Of a stretch of DNA of 64,000 nt, positions 56,318 to 64,000 are shown one piece after another. Position 1 is the stretch's first letter; each line of letters opens with the position of its first letter. The DNA is from Legionella genomosp. 1. GTDB taxonomy: Bacteria; Pseudomonadota; Gammaproteobacteria; Legionellales; Legionellaceae. The stretch is taken from assembly GCA_945878975.1 (NCBI GenBank), contig CAMCUM010000005.1, positions 1 to 64,000 of the forward strand, read 5' to 3'. The notes under the pieces are model-generated. The model made no database searches. It was given only the letters and a program-made list of their open reading frames with translations, and was not told the DNA's origin. A program made the translations under genes and the position numbers.

Positions 56318-57526
56318 ATGTCAACCTCAAGAAGAATGGCGTGGTTTGTTTGGATGATCGCATCCCTATTCTATGCGTACCAATACGTCCTCAGGGTGAT
56401 GCCCAGTATTATGTTAGAAGATATCACCCGACAATTTCATATTGATGCGGCCGTCTTCGGGCAATTTTCAGGGGTGTATTATATTGGCTACTCTTTGGTC
56501 CATTTGCCTATTGGCATCATGTTGGATCGTTTTGGACCAAGAAAAGTGATGTCAGGATGTATGTTACTGACCGTCATAGGCCTACTGCCAATCATTTTTG
56601 CTGATAATTGGATTTACCCCTTGATAGGAAGAGCGCTGATAGGCATAGGTTCTTCTGCCGCCATCCTGGGGACATTTAAAGTCATACGTTTAGGCTTTCA
56701 AGAAAAACAATTTTCCCGAATGCTGAGTCTGTCGGTCACGATAGGTCTGATAGGTGCTATTTATGGTGGCGGACCGGTGAGTCATATGTGTCATATATTG
56801 GGCTATAAAATGGTGGTAGAAATATTTGCTAGCGTGGGGGTTTTACTGGCTTGCATCACTTATCTTATCGTCCCAGAAGTAACCCCTAATCGCCACGCGT
56901 CTGTGATAACCAATGTCAAAAATGTTCTGACTAATAGCAAAGTAATCCTATTGTGCTGCTTTGCAGGGCTGATGCTGGGACCTTTAGAAGGATTTTCCGA
57001 TGTATGGGGGCCGGAATTTCTAAAACAAGTATATGGTTTGAATGCCACAACCGCCAATTACCTCCCTTCTATGGTTTTTATAGGTATGTGTTTCGGCGCA
57101 CCAGTCCTGAGCTTGATCGCAGAAAAAACCGGATATTATTTGGGAACCGTTACAGCAGCTGGCATGGTCATGTTCTTGGTCTTTAGCGCATTGGTTGCTG
57201 GTGTACTCACCGTCACGAGTATCAGTATCAGTTTTGTCTTGGTAGGAATATGCTGTGCATACCAGGTTTTGGCCATTTACAAGGCCTCTACCTATGTAGA
57301 TGACCATCTCACTGGCCTGACCACGGCCGTGGCAAATATGATCATCATGAGCTTTGGCTATGCGTTTCATTCGGTGATTGGATATGTGATTACTGCAGCA
57401 GGCGGAACGCATGTAACACGCGCATTTATATATGGCGTTGGGGTGATTCCCATTGCATTGGCCGTAGGGATCGCAGGATTTTTGTTCCTAGCATATTGGG
57501 ATAACCGTAGCTCGGGTGTATTGTAG
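56318..57526 (+). CDS. MFS transporter
   Basis: 402 residues, 12 helices. Motif A-like GIMLDRFGPRKVMSG lies between helices 2 and 3. The N-terminal WFVWMIASLFYAYQYVLRVMPSIM and GQFSGVYYIGYSLVHLPIG resemble the MFS proteins that are expanded in Legionella and Coxiella, several of which import nutrients in the host. The substrate cannot be told from the sequence. GTGGAG lies 5-6 bases before the ATG. The 5' region carries a palindromic repeat. Confidence 0.85.
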   Translation: MSTSRRMAWFVWMIASLFYAYQYVLRVMPSIMLEDITRQFHIDAAVFGQFSGVYYIGYSLVHLPIGIMLDRFGPRKVMSGCMLLTVIGLLPIIFADNWIYPLIGRALIGIGSSAAILGTFKVIRLGFQEKQFSRMLSLSVTIGLIGAIYGGGPVSHMCHILGYKMVVEIFASVGVLLACITYLIVPEVTPNRHASVITNVKNVLTNSKVILLCCFAGLMLGPLEGFSDVWGPEFLKQVYGLNATTANYLPSMVFIGMCFGAPVLSLIAEKTGYYLGTVTAAGMVMFLVFSALVAGVLTVTSISISFVLVGICCAYQVLAIYKASTYVDDHLTGLTTAVANMIIMSFGYAFHSVIGYVITAAGGTHVTRAFIYGVGVIPIALAVGIAGFLFLAYWDNRSSGVL

Positions 57527-57586
57527 CTCATGCTACAATACTGACCCCACCCATGCTACAGTTACAGATCGCTGATGGATACGTCG

Positions 57587-58198
57587 CTAGTATCCTTTTC
57601 CTTTCAGTGTTATTTTCTCTTCTTCTACAACATGATTCTGTTCAGTAGCATGTTTCTCTATTTTACTACGAAGATCCTTGAATTCATTGTATAAGGTATT
57701 ACCAAGATGCGACCTGAAAAAAGAACCAACATAATCTCTTGCAGTAGAAGAGAACGGCAGTACAGGACTAAGAAATATACCCAAAATAATACCAAGCAAT
57801 TTCATAAGCAGAGGCTTGACAGTCGTTAAGTATAGACGTTCAATAGCTGCACTCCAACTGTTATCATTTGACTTCAAGATCAAATCGTTTTCAAACACTC
57901 GAAGTGAACGCTCAAATTGAAGTCGAAAAAATTGTAGATCATATGCATCACATTCCGAAGCAAATAAAACTTCTATATTCTTTGCAAGACTCTTTTCTAA
58001 CGCTTCGATACTCTTTTCAGTATCTAGACCTATCAAAGGATTAGATCTTAAATTAGCGATGATACCTAGCAATACATCTTTACATTCTGACTCATATTTT
58101 CGACAAGAAGTGTTAATTACCTCTCGCAAAGCGCCATTCCTCAATGTAGTCCACATTGAACTGTAATTTGTCTTTGAGCGATAGCTATTAAAGGTCAT
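57587..58198 (-). CDS. Uncharacterised protein with one hydrophobic hairpin
   Basis: 203 residues. Soluble helical N-terminus (1-125), then a hydrophobic segment (KPLLMKLLGIILGIFLSPVL, about 128-148) and a charged C-terminal coiled-coil-like tail ending HVVEEEKITLKGKGY. No signal peptide and no recognised family. It is convergent with the MFS gene and separated from the efflux operon by about 265 bases without a gene (which hold a CCCGGATTTC...-type repeat scrap). An effector-like or accessory membrane protein is possible; no direct evidence. Confidence 0.6.
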   Translation of the reverse strand: MTFNSYRSKTNYSSMWTTLRNGALREVINTSCRKYESECKDVLLGIIANLRSNPLIGLDTEKSIEALEKSLAKNIEVLFASECDAYDLQFFRLQFERSLRVFENDLILKSNDNSWSAAIERLYLTTVKPLLMKLLGIILGIFLSPVLPFSSTARDYVGSFFRSHLGNTLYNEFKDLRSKIEKHATEQNHVVEEEKITLKGKGY

Positions 58199-58463
58199 TT
58201 TTTACCTCTAATATCATTAAGAATGGGTGTTATATACCACTATGTCGCAAAATAAAAGGCGGGTAGTTTAAATATAAGTCACAAAAACCGTTATTCAAAA
58301 TGTTTGTATTCCCGGATTTCTCTGCGCTTCACTCAGGCAACAACACACTCAACGCTTCGGTGTCGAACCACTTAGAAAATTAGAAAAGCCATCGTTGTCA
58401 TAGAGATGACCTAATGCTTCATTTCCTATCATGAGGATAAACATCGACCTCACACAATGTCGT

Positions 58464-59879
58464 TCACATTGCCAAAGACTGATACACCTCCACGATGCTA
58501 TCCAATTGCTGCATTTTGGCAAGAGTGACGTTTAATTTGGCAGAATCGACCAACAATTTGGCATTGAGCACATCGCGATAATCTTTTGCACCAGCTTTGT
58601 AACGTGCCAAGGCTAAAGAATAAGATTTTTGAGCGCTCTGCAAGGCTTTGGATTGACGCTGGTAGATCGCATACATTATTTGTTGATTGGTCAAACTATT
58701 ATCCACATCCGCGAATGCTGAGCGTAGGGTTTGGGCATAATTATAATAAGCCGCCAAATAACCCGCTTTGGCTTCTTTAATTTGGGCATAGGACACACCA
58801 TTCAGTAATGGCAGACTAGCCGCACCTTGCAACACCCATAATGAAGTGCTCAGTTTCAACAAATGAATCATCTCTATCGACGATGAGCCAACTAAATCAG
58901 TCAGAGAAAGCATAGGGAAGAAATTAGCATAGGCTACGCCAACTTTAGCCTCTGCCATGTTTAAATTGTGTTCTGCACTCAAAATATCTGGGCGCTTTTT
59001 TAAGACTTCTGATGAGATATTGGCTGGAATAAGACCTTTGACAGGCAAGTGATTCACATCGCCATATTGGGCCAGCGGACCGGGATTACGATCCAGCAAT
59101 ATTTGAATAGCATTCTCTACTTGCGCAATACTATTTTCTAACGAACTGAGATTAGTAGTATCGCTTTCAATTTGACGATCTAAATCAGTAATAATCGTAG
59201 CATCGCTCGCCCCGTGGCGATACCTACTCCCTTCTAATTGGCGAATTTTTTTAAGATCTTGGAGGTATTGGCGTTGATCGTTTAATTGTGCCCGTTGCCC
59301 CAAGAGCATAAAGTAGGCACCGCTAACTTGACTAATAATGCTGATGCGAGTCGACTGATACATGGCCTCCTGCATGGCAAGCGACTCCGTTGCATAGCTA
59401 TTTTGGTAAATATTTTCCAAGATATTCAACGAATATTTAGGTACAAAGCCACCAAAATACCCACGGAAATGGATAGAGCCTACTTTGGACAACCCAGGAA
59501 TAGCCGCCAATGACCCTTCCGGATGGTAATGACTATCCCAGCCGCCGCCCACAAAGCCATTTCCTGTAGCCTGGAGTGTTGGCAGCCATGCAAAACGCGC
59601 TTCTTGTAACTGAGCTTGGGCCTGTAAAATATTAGCACTAGCACTTTGCAAAGCGTTATTTTTAGCCAGGGCTAGCGCAATTAAGTGGTCCAACTCTGGA
59701 TCATGCATTTTTTTCCACCATGCTGCTTGATGCACGCTGGGCTGCTGAGCGACTATTTTGGTACCCGAGCGTGTAGATTTGGGCGCAACAATCTGTGTGG
59801 GTTTTTGCATGAGCGACGTACACCCTAGCAAACTAAGGATGGCTATGACTGTTATGCTGCTCCGACTCAATACGCTCAT
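58464..59879 (-). CDS. Outer-membrane efflux lipoprotein (NodT/OprM-type, TolC family)
   Basis: The trimeric outer-membrane channel of the adjacent export system. 471 residues. The lipobox is ILSLLGC (Cys20) followed by TSLMQKPTQ. The mature part has two OEP repeats of helical hairpins (ALAKNNALQSASANILQAQA; LKKRPDILSAEHNLNMAEAK with the family RPDIxxAE motif; and VDSAKLNVTLAKMQQLDSIV near the end). Its start directly follows the permease stop (no gap), so the four genes form one operon. Confidence 0.92.
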   Translation of the reverse strand: MSVLSRSSITVIAILSLLGCTSLMQKPTQIVAPKSTRSGTKIVAQQPSVHQAAWWKKMHDPELDHLIALALAKNNALQSASANILQAQAQLQEARFAWLPTLQATGNGFVGGGWDSHYHPEGSLAAIPGLSKVGSIHFRGYFGGFVPKYSLNILENIYQNSYATESLAMQEAMYQSTRISIISQVSGAYFMLLGQRAQLNDQRQYLQDLKKIRQLEGSRYRHGASDATIITDLDRQIESDTTNLSSLENSIAQVENAIQILLDRNPGPLAQYGDVNHLPVKGLIPANISSEVLKKRPDILSAEHNLNMAEAKVGVAYANFFPMLSLTDLVGSSSIEMIHLLKLSTSLWVLQGAASLPLLNGVSYAQIKEAKAGYLAAYYNYAQTLRSAFADVDNSLTNQQIMYAIYQRQSKALQSAQKSYSLALARYKAGAKDYRDVLNAKLLVDSAKLNVTLAKMQQLDSIVEVYQSLAM

Positions 59880-61028
59880 TTAATCTAACGTCCTTCTCAT
59901 TACCTTCATGGCCAAAAGAATTAACCCCCCCGCAATAATGCAAATAGGGAAAACATTGAGCATAATCTGCCAAAAATCATTGTTTTTTAACATAATACCC
60001 CGTGTAATTCTCACAAAATACGTCATAGGCATACAGGAGCCAATGGCTCTGGCCCAGATTGGCATTCCGTAAAATGAAAAAATATAGCCAGATAAAAATA
60101 TAGATGGGAGCGTGAAAAAAATACTTAATTGCATCGCTTGCATGGTTGTTTTCGCAAAGGTTGAAAATATCATGCCAACCATTAAATTAGCGATGATAAA
60201 CGGCGCAGATGCAAGGTACAGCAATAATAAACTGCCTTGAATAGGGATATGAATGAGTAATTTACCAAAAATGAGCACCGAGGTTAATTGAAGGTATCCC
60301 AGGACAATATAAGGGACTAATTTCCCTACAATAATCTCCATCGGTCGCAAAGGTGTGCTCAACAACATTTCCATACTACCAGACTCAAATTCAGAGGTAA
60401 TGGCCGTCGCAGTGAGCATCACCAAGGTCATACTCAATAAAACCCCCATCAATCCTGGAATAATGTTAAAAGCACTCACATTTGCTTCATTATAGAGACG
60501 ATGGGTGATCAAATTTGCGGTTCTATGCAAGGGCAAATGAACATCTGTTTGCAATCCACGTTGCGCAAATTCATCAATACTCAAATTTAATATGGGTTGG
60601 ATGTGACTCAAAGCGCTTGCACTACTCCCAGGATCGGAGCCATCTATTTCGACCAAAAGCTCAGGATTTTCGCCTCGCATGAATTTTCGAGTAAAATCCG
60701 CTGGTATGGTCAGCACAAAACTGATCTTCGACGTTTCGAGCATTTGATTCACTTTGTGCTCATCTTCTCCTTGTGTATCAACCACCTTAAAATACCGCGA
60801 TGTTTGTAAATTACTGATAAACAGGCGCGTTAACGGACTGTGATCATAACTAATGATCGCGGTAGGCAGATTTTTCGGATCCAAATCAATGGCAAAACCA
60901 AAGACCAACAGTTGCATAATCGGGAGCATAATCAGCATAGCAATCGTACCACGATCCCGAAAAACCAAAATAAACTCTTTGCGAATCAGCCCAAAAACTC
61001 GTAAAAAAGGCGTTGAACGTAAATTCAT
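59880..61028 (-). CDS. ABC-2-type permease (YbhR/YhhJ-like)
   Basis: The inner-membrane permease of a multidrug/toxin-type ABC exporter. 382 residues: an N-terminal helix (about 28-48, GTIAMLIMLPIMQLLVFGFA), a large periplasmic domain with the IDGSDPGSSASA segment, then five helices with TAITSEFESGSMEMLLSTPLRP, the signature of this subfamily. It overlaps the ATPase gene by 4 bases. Only one permease gene is present, so it probably acts as a homodimer. Confidence 0.9.
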   Translation of the reverse strand: MNLRSTPFLRVFGLIRKEFILVFRDRGTIAMLIMLPIMQLLVFGFAIDLDPKNLPTAIISYDHSPLTRLFISNLQTSRYFKVVDTQGEDEHKVNQMLETSKISFVLTIPADFTRKFMRGENPELLVEIDGSDPGSSASALSHIQPILNLSIDEFAQRGLQTDVHLPLHRTANLITHRLYNEANVSAFNIIPGLMGVLLSMTLVMLTATAITSEFESGSMEMLLSTPLRPMEIIVGKLVPYIVLGYLQLTSVLIFGKLLIHIPIQGSLLLLYLASAPFIIANLMVGMIFSTFAKTTMQAMQLSIFFTLPSIFLSGYIFSFYGMPIWARAIGSCMPMTYFVRITRGIMLKNNDFWQIMLNVFPICIIAGGLILLAMKVMRRTLD

Positions 61029-61927
61029 TGCATCAGCCCTATAAAAACCTCTTCAAAACTAGGCGGTACTTCCTTCACTTGAAGTATTTTTTCATCTTTA
61101 AAGAACTCGGTCAAAAGTACTTGATTCCGAGATGAAATGCGCCATTCGTTATTAGCAAACAACATTAATAATCCAGGATAGCTATGGAGGATCAACTCAC
61201 TCAATTGGTTTGTATCTTCGCGTGCCACAGTGACTTGATACGCTTTGACTTGCGAAAATGGGATCAAATTTTTAGTAGGGCCAGAATACAGCAGCTTACC
61301 TAAGCTAATATAAGCCAAATCCGTGCACTTTTCAGCTTCATCCATATAATGCGTGGTAATCAATACGGTTGTCCCGTCGCGAATAGCAACTTTGTGCAAA
61401 TAGCTCCAAAAATCCTTACGAGCTTTAGGATCGACCCCTGCGGTAGGTTCATCGAGAAACAACACATCAGGCTTGTGCAATAGGCAACAAGCGAGCGTCA
61501 ATCTCTGTTTCCATCCTCCTGATAAATTACCCGTTTTGATATGACGATACGGCTCTAGTTCAAGTTCTTCAATGATATTCTCGATGGCTTGCTTCGATTC
61601 TTGCATTTTATAAATATCTGCGAAAAACTGTAAGTTTTCACTGACAGTCAAATCATGATACAAACTAAATTTTTGTGGCATATACCCAATTTTCAGTTTG
61701 ATGTCAGCAGATTGCGTTTTGATGTCGTAACCCAAACAATTACCTGTGCCTTCCGTTGGACTCAGCAACCCGCAAATCATCCGGATCATCGTAGTTTTGC
61801 CGCTGCCATTGGCACCAAGAAAACCAAAAACTGTGCCACGCTTTACGGTAAGCGAGACATGATCCACCACTGTTTTACCATTAAATACTTTGGTAAGGCC
61901 TTGAACATCAATGGCATTCGTCGTCAT
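61025..61927 (-). CDS. ABC transporter ATP-binding protein (YbhF/CcmA-like)
   Basis: The motor of the exporter. 300 residues. Walker A GANGSGKTTMIRM (about 40), Q-loop YMPQKFSLY, signature LSGGWKQRLTLA, Walker B VLFLDEPTAGVD, H-loop TTHYMDEAE. A single ATPase domain, whereas E. coli YbhF is a tandem fusion. ATGA-type overlaps with both neighbours. Confidence 0.94.
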   Translation of the reverse strand: MTTNAIDVQGLTKVFNGKTVVDHVSLTVKRGTVFGFLGANGSGKTTMIRMICGLLSPTEGTGNCLGYDIKTQSADIKLKIGYMPQKFSLYHDLTVSENLQFFADIYKMQESKQAIENIIEELELEPYRHIKTGNLSGGWKQRLTLACCLLHKPDVLFLDEPTAGVDPKARKDFWSYLHKVAIRDGTTVLITTHYMDEAEKCTDLAYISLGKLLYSGPTKNLIPFSQVKAYQVTVAREDTNQLSELILHSYPGLLMLFANNEWRISSRNQVLLTEFFKDEKILQVKEVPPSFEEVFIGLMQ

Positions 61928-62754
61928 GAAGAGAACTCGATGGAAACAGGTTGCCCCAAATGGATCTTATTCAAATCAGGCTTATCAATACGCGCTTCCA
62001 CTCTAAAGACTAATTTACTACGTTGTTCGCGTGAATAAATAATAGGCGGGGTATATTGAGCAATATTAGCAATATAAGAAATCTGCCCTACGGCAAGTTT
62101 GGCATTGCCATCACTAGAAATACTCACTTTTTGTTGAATGTGAATACGAGTAAGCTCTTCTTCATTCACGAAAAAAATAACTTTGATATTATGGCGAGTA
62201 ATCAATGCCAAGATGGGCTGGCCCCCTTGGACAAATTCATCTTGGGTATAATAGGTATCAAAAATAATCCCATCGTCAGGCGCTACGCTCATTTTACGCG
62301 ACAGCATCCACTTTCTATCGGCAGTATCCACTTGACTGCTTTGGAGTTGAGAATCAAGAGCGGCTAGTTGACTCTTTAAGATCGCCAATTGCTCAGTAGC
62401 CAAATCCAAATCATTTTGGCTCGCAGCATCTTGGGTTCTGATTTGCCTAGTACGGCGATAATTGATGTCATTATAGGTGAGCTGAGCCAAAATCCCTTGA
62501 CGTTGCGCTTCCAAATTACGTTGCGTCAATTCACTATTTTGTACGCTATAATGCTCATTGGTCTGCTCAAGTTTGAATAACAATTGGTCCCGCCTCACAG
62601 ATTGCCCTCGCTTGACGTCCAAATGACTCAAACGTCCAGGAAAATCACTAGAAAGATACGTTAAATCTGCATCAAAATAACCATTATAACGCAGGGGTTT
62701 GTCTTTGCAGGCAGACAGCAAAACAATACAACACAACAACAGCCTTTTCCACAT
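61924..62754 (-). CDS. HlyD-family periplasmic adaptor, lipoprotein
   Basis: The membrane-fusion subunit joining the ABC exporter to the outer-membrane channel. 276 residues. N-terminal lipobox VLLSAC (Cys16), followed by KDKPLRYNGYFDADLTYLSS, the biotinyl-lipoyl-like GRLSHLDVKRGQSVRRDQLL half-motif, a helical hairpin (about 65-135) and the APDDGIIFDTYYTQDEFVQG second half. It ends KIHLGQPVSIEFSS. It heads the operon; a partial palindromic repeat lies upstream. Confidence 0.9.
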   Translation of the reverse strand: MWKRLLLCCIVLLSACKDKPLRYNGYFDADLTYLSSDFPGRLSHLDVKRGQSVRRDQLLFKLEQTNEHYSVQNSELTQRNLEAQRQGILAQLTYNDINYRRTRQIRTQDAASQNDLDLATEQLAILKSQLAALDSQLQSSQVDTADRKWMLSRKMSVAPDDGIIFDTYYTQDEFVQGGQPILALITRHNIKVIFFVNEEELTRIHIQQKVSISSDGNAKLAVGQISYIANIAQYTPPIIYSREQRSKLVFRVEARIDKPDLNKIHLGQPVSIEFSS

Positions 62755-62788
62755 GATATTTCCCTATCCATCCTTTGAAACCAATTCA

Positions 62789-62830
62789 AATGTAGGTTGG
62801 GCGTCGGCCCAACAGCGCGGAACGCTACAT
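62789..62830. repeat. Partial copy of the TGTAGGTTGG palindrome
   Basis: AAATGTAGGTTGGGCGTCGG then CCCAACAGCGCGGAACGCTACAT. It has an inner hairpin GTTGGGC/GGCCCAAC and outer ATGTAG/CTACAT ends. It is shorter than the copy at 56191-56290. It lies in the 250-base gap upstream of the efflux operon, which holds no gene. Confidence 0.65.
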
Positions 62831-63005
62831 CCTAAAAACAAAGTTATTCCAACTATCGAGAAAAACGATGCAAAAGTCAAACTTTAGAGAATGTCACACC
62901 CAATTTTCAAGAGACAAACCCTTCCCTCTTGAAAACTCAGTCATATTATTGGTTACCAAGGTTACTTCTAAAGACAAAGCGTGCACGGCAGTTAAGCTCA
63001 ACGAT

Positions 63006-63392
63006 CTACCCTAACGGCTTATCGCTAGACTTCACTCCAAGCCACTCCCAATAGGAATCAAATACCAGCTCCCAGGTGATAGCAACCTCTGATCCAGCAG
63101 CATAGGTTGAGCTCAAGCGAAATGTGGGAGAGATATTTTTCATATACTCCAGACGGTAGCGCCGCTCTGCGTTTTCTAATTGACTGAAACAATCACAAAT
63201 GTGTTGCTCTCCAGGGCCAATCACACCGACACAGTTACACGAAAACGCTGCGGGGACTTCTGTTGCAGGAATGACGGTGTAGTAAAACTCAAAGGGCGTT
63301 TTATTTTTAATAATATGCTGAATATGCGTTGACCCAGCATAAGTATTGAAAGTAACGAGGCCTAACAAAACCAATAATAAATATGATTTCAC
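63006..63392 (-). CDS. Secreted small protein, probable distant member of the dispersed family
   Basis: 128 residues. Signal peptide MKSYLLLVLLGLVTFNTYA, cleaved before GSTHI. Mature start STHIQHIIKNKTPFEF shares the IIKN-x-T element with the proteins at 16473 and 4736. It then carries a CNC/CDC Cys pair around VGVIGPGEQHICDC and a late WELVF strand. Two Cys pairs suggest disulfides. Function unknown. It lies between the efflux operon and the M13 peptidase gene, all on the minus strand. Confidence 0.7.
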   Translation of the reverse strand: MKSYLLLVLLGLVTFNTYAGSTHIQHIIKNKTPFEFYYTVIPATEVPAAFSCNCVGVIGPGEQHICDCFSQLENAERRYRLEYMKNISPTFRLSSTYAAGSEVAITWELVFDSYWEWLGVKSSDKPLG

Positions 63393-63478
63393 GTAAAAAA
63401 TCCACTATTTGAGCAAGATGCCGCAATAGTATAATATACTGCACGCGACCACAATCTGAAGTTTTTGTCTAGTATATG

Positions 63479-64000
63479 TTACCAAATCATACAAGGTGTC
63501 ATATTGACCATCGGGCTATTGTCAGGGATAGAAAAAACACGTTTGAAGTCAGCACTATTGGCTAAAGTCCCATTCACACGATACATCGCAGGAGGATGCG
63601 GATCAATCAAAATCAGATTATGAGCATATTCGGGTCGAATATTGTTTGTCCAAATATGCGCAAAACTTAAAAAGAATTGCTGATCAGGCGTAAACCCTTG
63701 GATAGTTGGTTGATGATGATAAGCTTCAGCCGCATGAAAAGCACGGTACGCCAAAATCAAACCGCCCAAATCTGCCGTAGCTTCCCCTACCACCAACGGT
63801 CCCTGCACCGCCACCTCACCATTAATTTTGTACTGCGAATATTGATCGATAATGCATTGTGTGGCTACCTTAAATTTTTCCAGATCGGTTGGTGTCCACC
63901 AATTGTTCAAATTACCGTCCCCATCAAACTGAGATCCTTGATCATCAAATCCATGCGTAATTTCATGCCCTATGACCACACCAATGGCACCATAATTGAC
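63479..64000 (-). CDS. M13-family zinc metallopeptidase (PepO/neprilysin-like), C-terminal part
   Basis: Cut by the window edge; the upstream coding part lies beyond 64000. The visible 174 residues hold the zinc site HEITHGFDDQGSQFDGDG (HExxH with His-Glu-His), the M13 second site GEATADLGGLILAYRAF (Glu ligand, Asp), FAHIWTNNIRPEYA and the family end C-MIW (PCMIW, like the neprilysin CxVW). M13 enzymes cleave short peptides and are often exported. The size of the whole protein (family about 650-700) cannot be checked. Confidence 0.93.
   Translation of the reverse strand, partial: VNYGAIGVVIGHEITHGFDDQGSQFDGDGNLNNWWTPTDLEKFKVATQCIIDQYSQYKINGEVAVQGPLVVGEATADLGGLILAYRAFHAAEAYHHQPTIQGFTPDQQFFLSFAHIWTNNIRPEYAHNLILIDPHPPAMYRVNGTLANSADFKRVFSIPDNSPMVNMTPCMIW

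Noticed and set aside
58199-58463. Possible tRNA around GGTGTCGAACCA-like sequence
   Set aside because: No acceptor stem or other arms can be formed; the region is repeat debris.

Overview
The window is a chromosomal segment of a gammaproteobacterium, most likely a host-associated member of the Legionellales (Legionella/Coxiella/Berkiella type). The grounds are a Mip-type FKBP isomerase, a split type II secretion locus carrying only gspF-G-H-I-J-K, moderately AT-rich DNA, several lysine- or membrane-hairpin proteins without recognisable relatives, and many short palindromic repeats between otherwise compact housekeeping operons. No rRNA, tRNA, CRISPR array, complete insertion sequence or prophage was seen. 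Species cannot be decided from the sequence alone.

Layout. 1-3.1 kb: the tail of a GIY-YIG nuclease, uncharacterised ORFs, an amino-acid permease lacking its last helix, and palindromic repeats. 3.1-12 kb: a secreted protein, sohB, a second secreted protein, then a long minus-strand run glnA-ruvB-ybgC-tolQ-tolR-tolA-tolB-rnhA. 12.2-16.3 kb: gspFGHIJK on the plus strand; the gspI leader contains a copy of a dispersed repeat. 16.4-20.3 kb: a secreted protein, mltA (apparently leaderless mRNA), an uncharacterised protein, and a secreted acid-sphingomyelinase-like phosphoesterase. 20.3-24.2 kb: truA-glnS-cysS. 24.3-27.9 kb: a MITE-like element in front of folD, then rlmJ-mltD. 27.9-30.6 kb: an accessory patch with a MASE1-like membrane protein, a DOT1-like methyltransferase and a membrane-hairpin protein. 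30.7-39.5 kb: yciB, a two-component pair, ampG, mip, a rubredoxin, hemJ, terC, pcnB-folK. 39.5-44.6 kb: a second accessory patch with a Tgl-like transglutaminase candidate, a universal stress protein, a tiny Cys-rich lipoprotein and a large SF2 helicase with an NLS-like stretch. 44.8-50.4 kb: a compact guaB-guaA-bioF-bioH-bioD run. 50.6-57.5 kb: minDE, a DUF1189 protein, gatCAB, an MFS transporter. 57.6-64 kb: an uncharacterised protein, a four-gene HlyD/ABC/ABC-2/outer-membrane-factor efflux operon, a secreted protein, and the 3' end of an M13 (PepO-type) metallopeptidase cut by the window edge.

The core genes cover envelope maintenance (Tol, MltA, MltD, AmpG, YciB, MinDE), protein export (T2SS), translation (CysS, GlnS, TruA, RlmJ, GatCAB), RNA 3'-end metabolism (PcnB), one-carbon/folate (FolD, FolK), nitrogen (GlnA), GMP and biotin synthesis. 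The most unusual material is the two accessory patches, which hold enzymes resembling eukaryote-directed activities (DOT1-type methyltransferase, Tgl-type transglutaminase, SF2 helicase with a basic KKRR stretch). Also notable are two genes (guaA, pcnB) whose only plausible start is AUU, and a dense population of palindromic repeats, one of which is translated.
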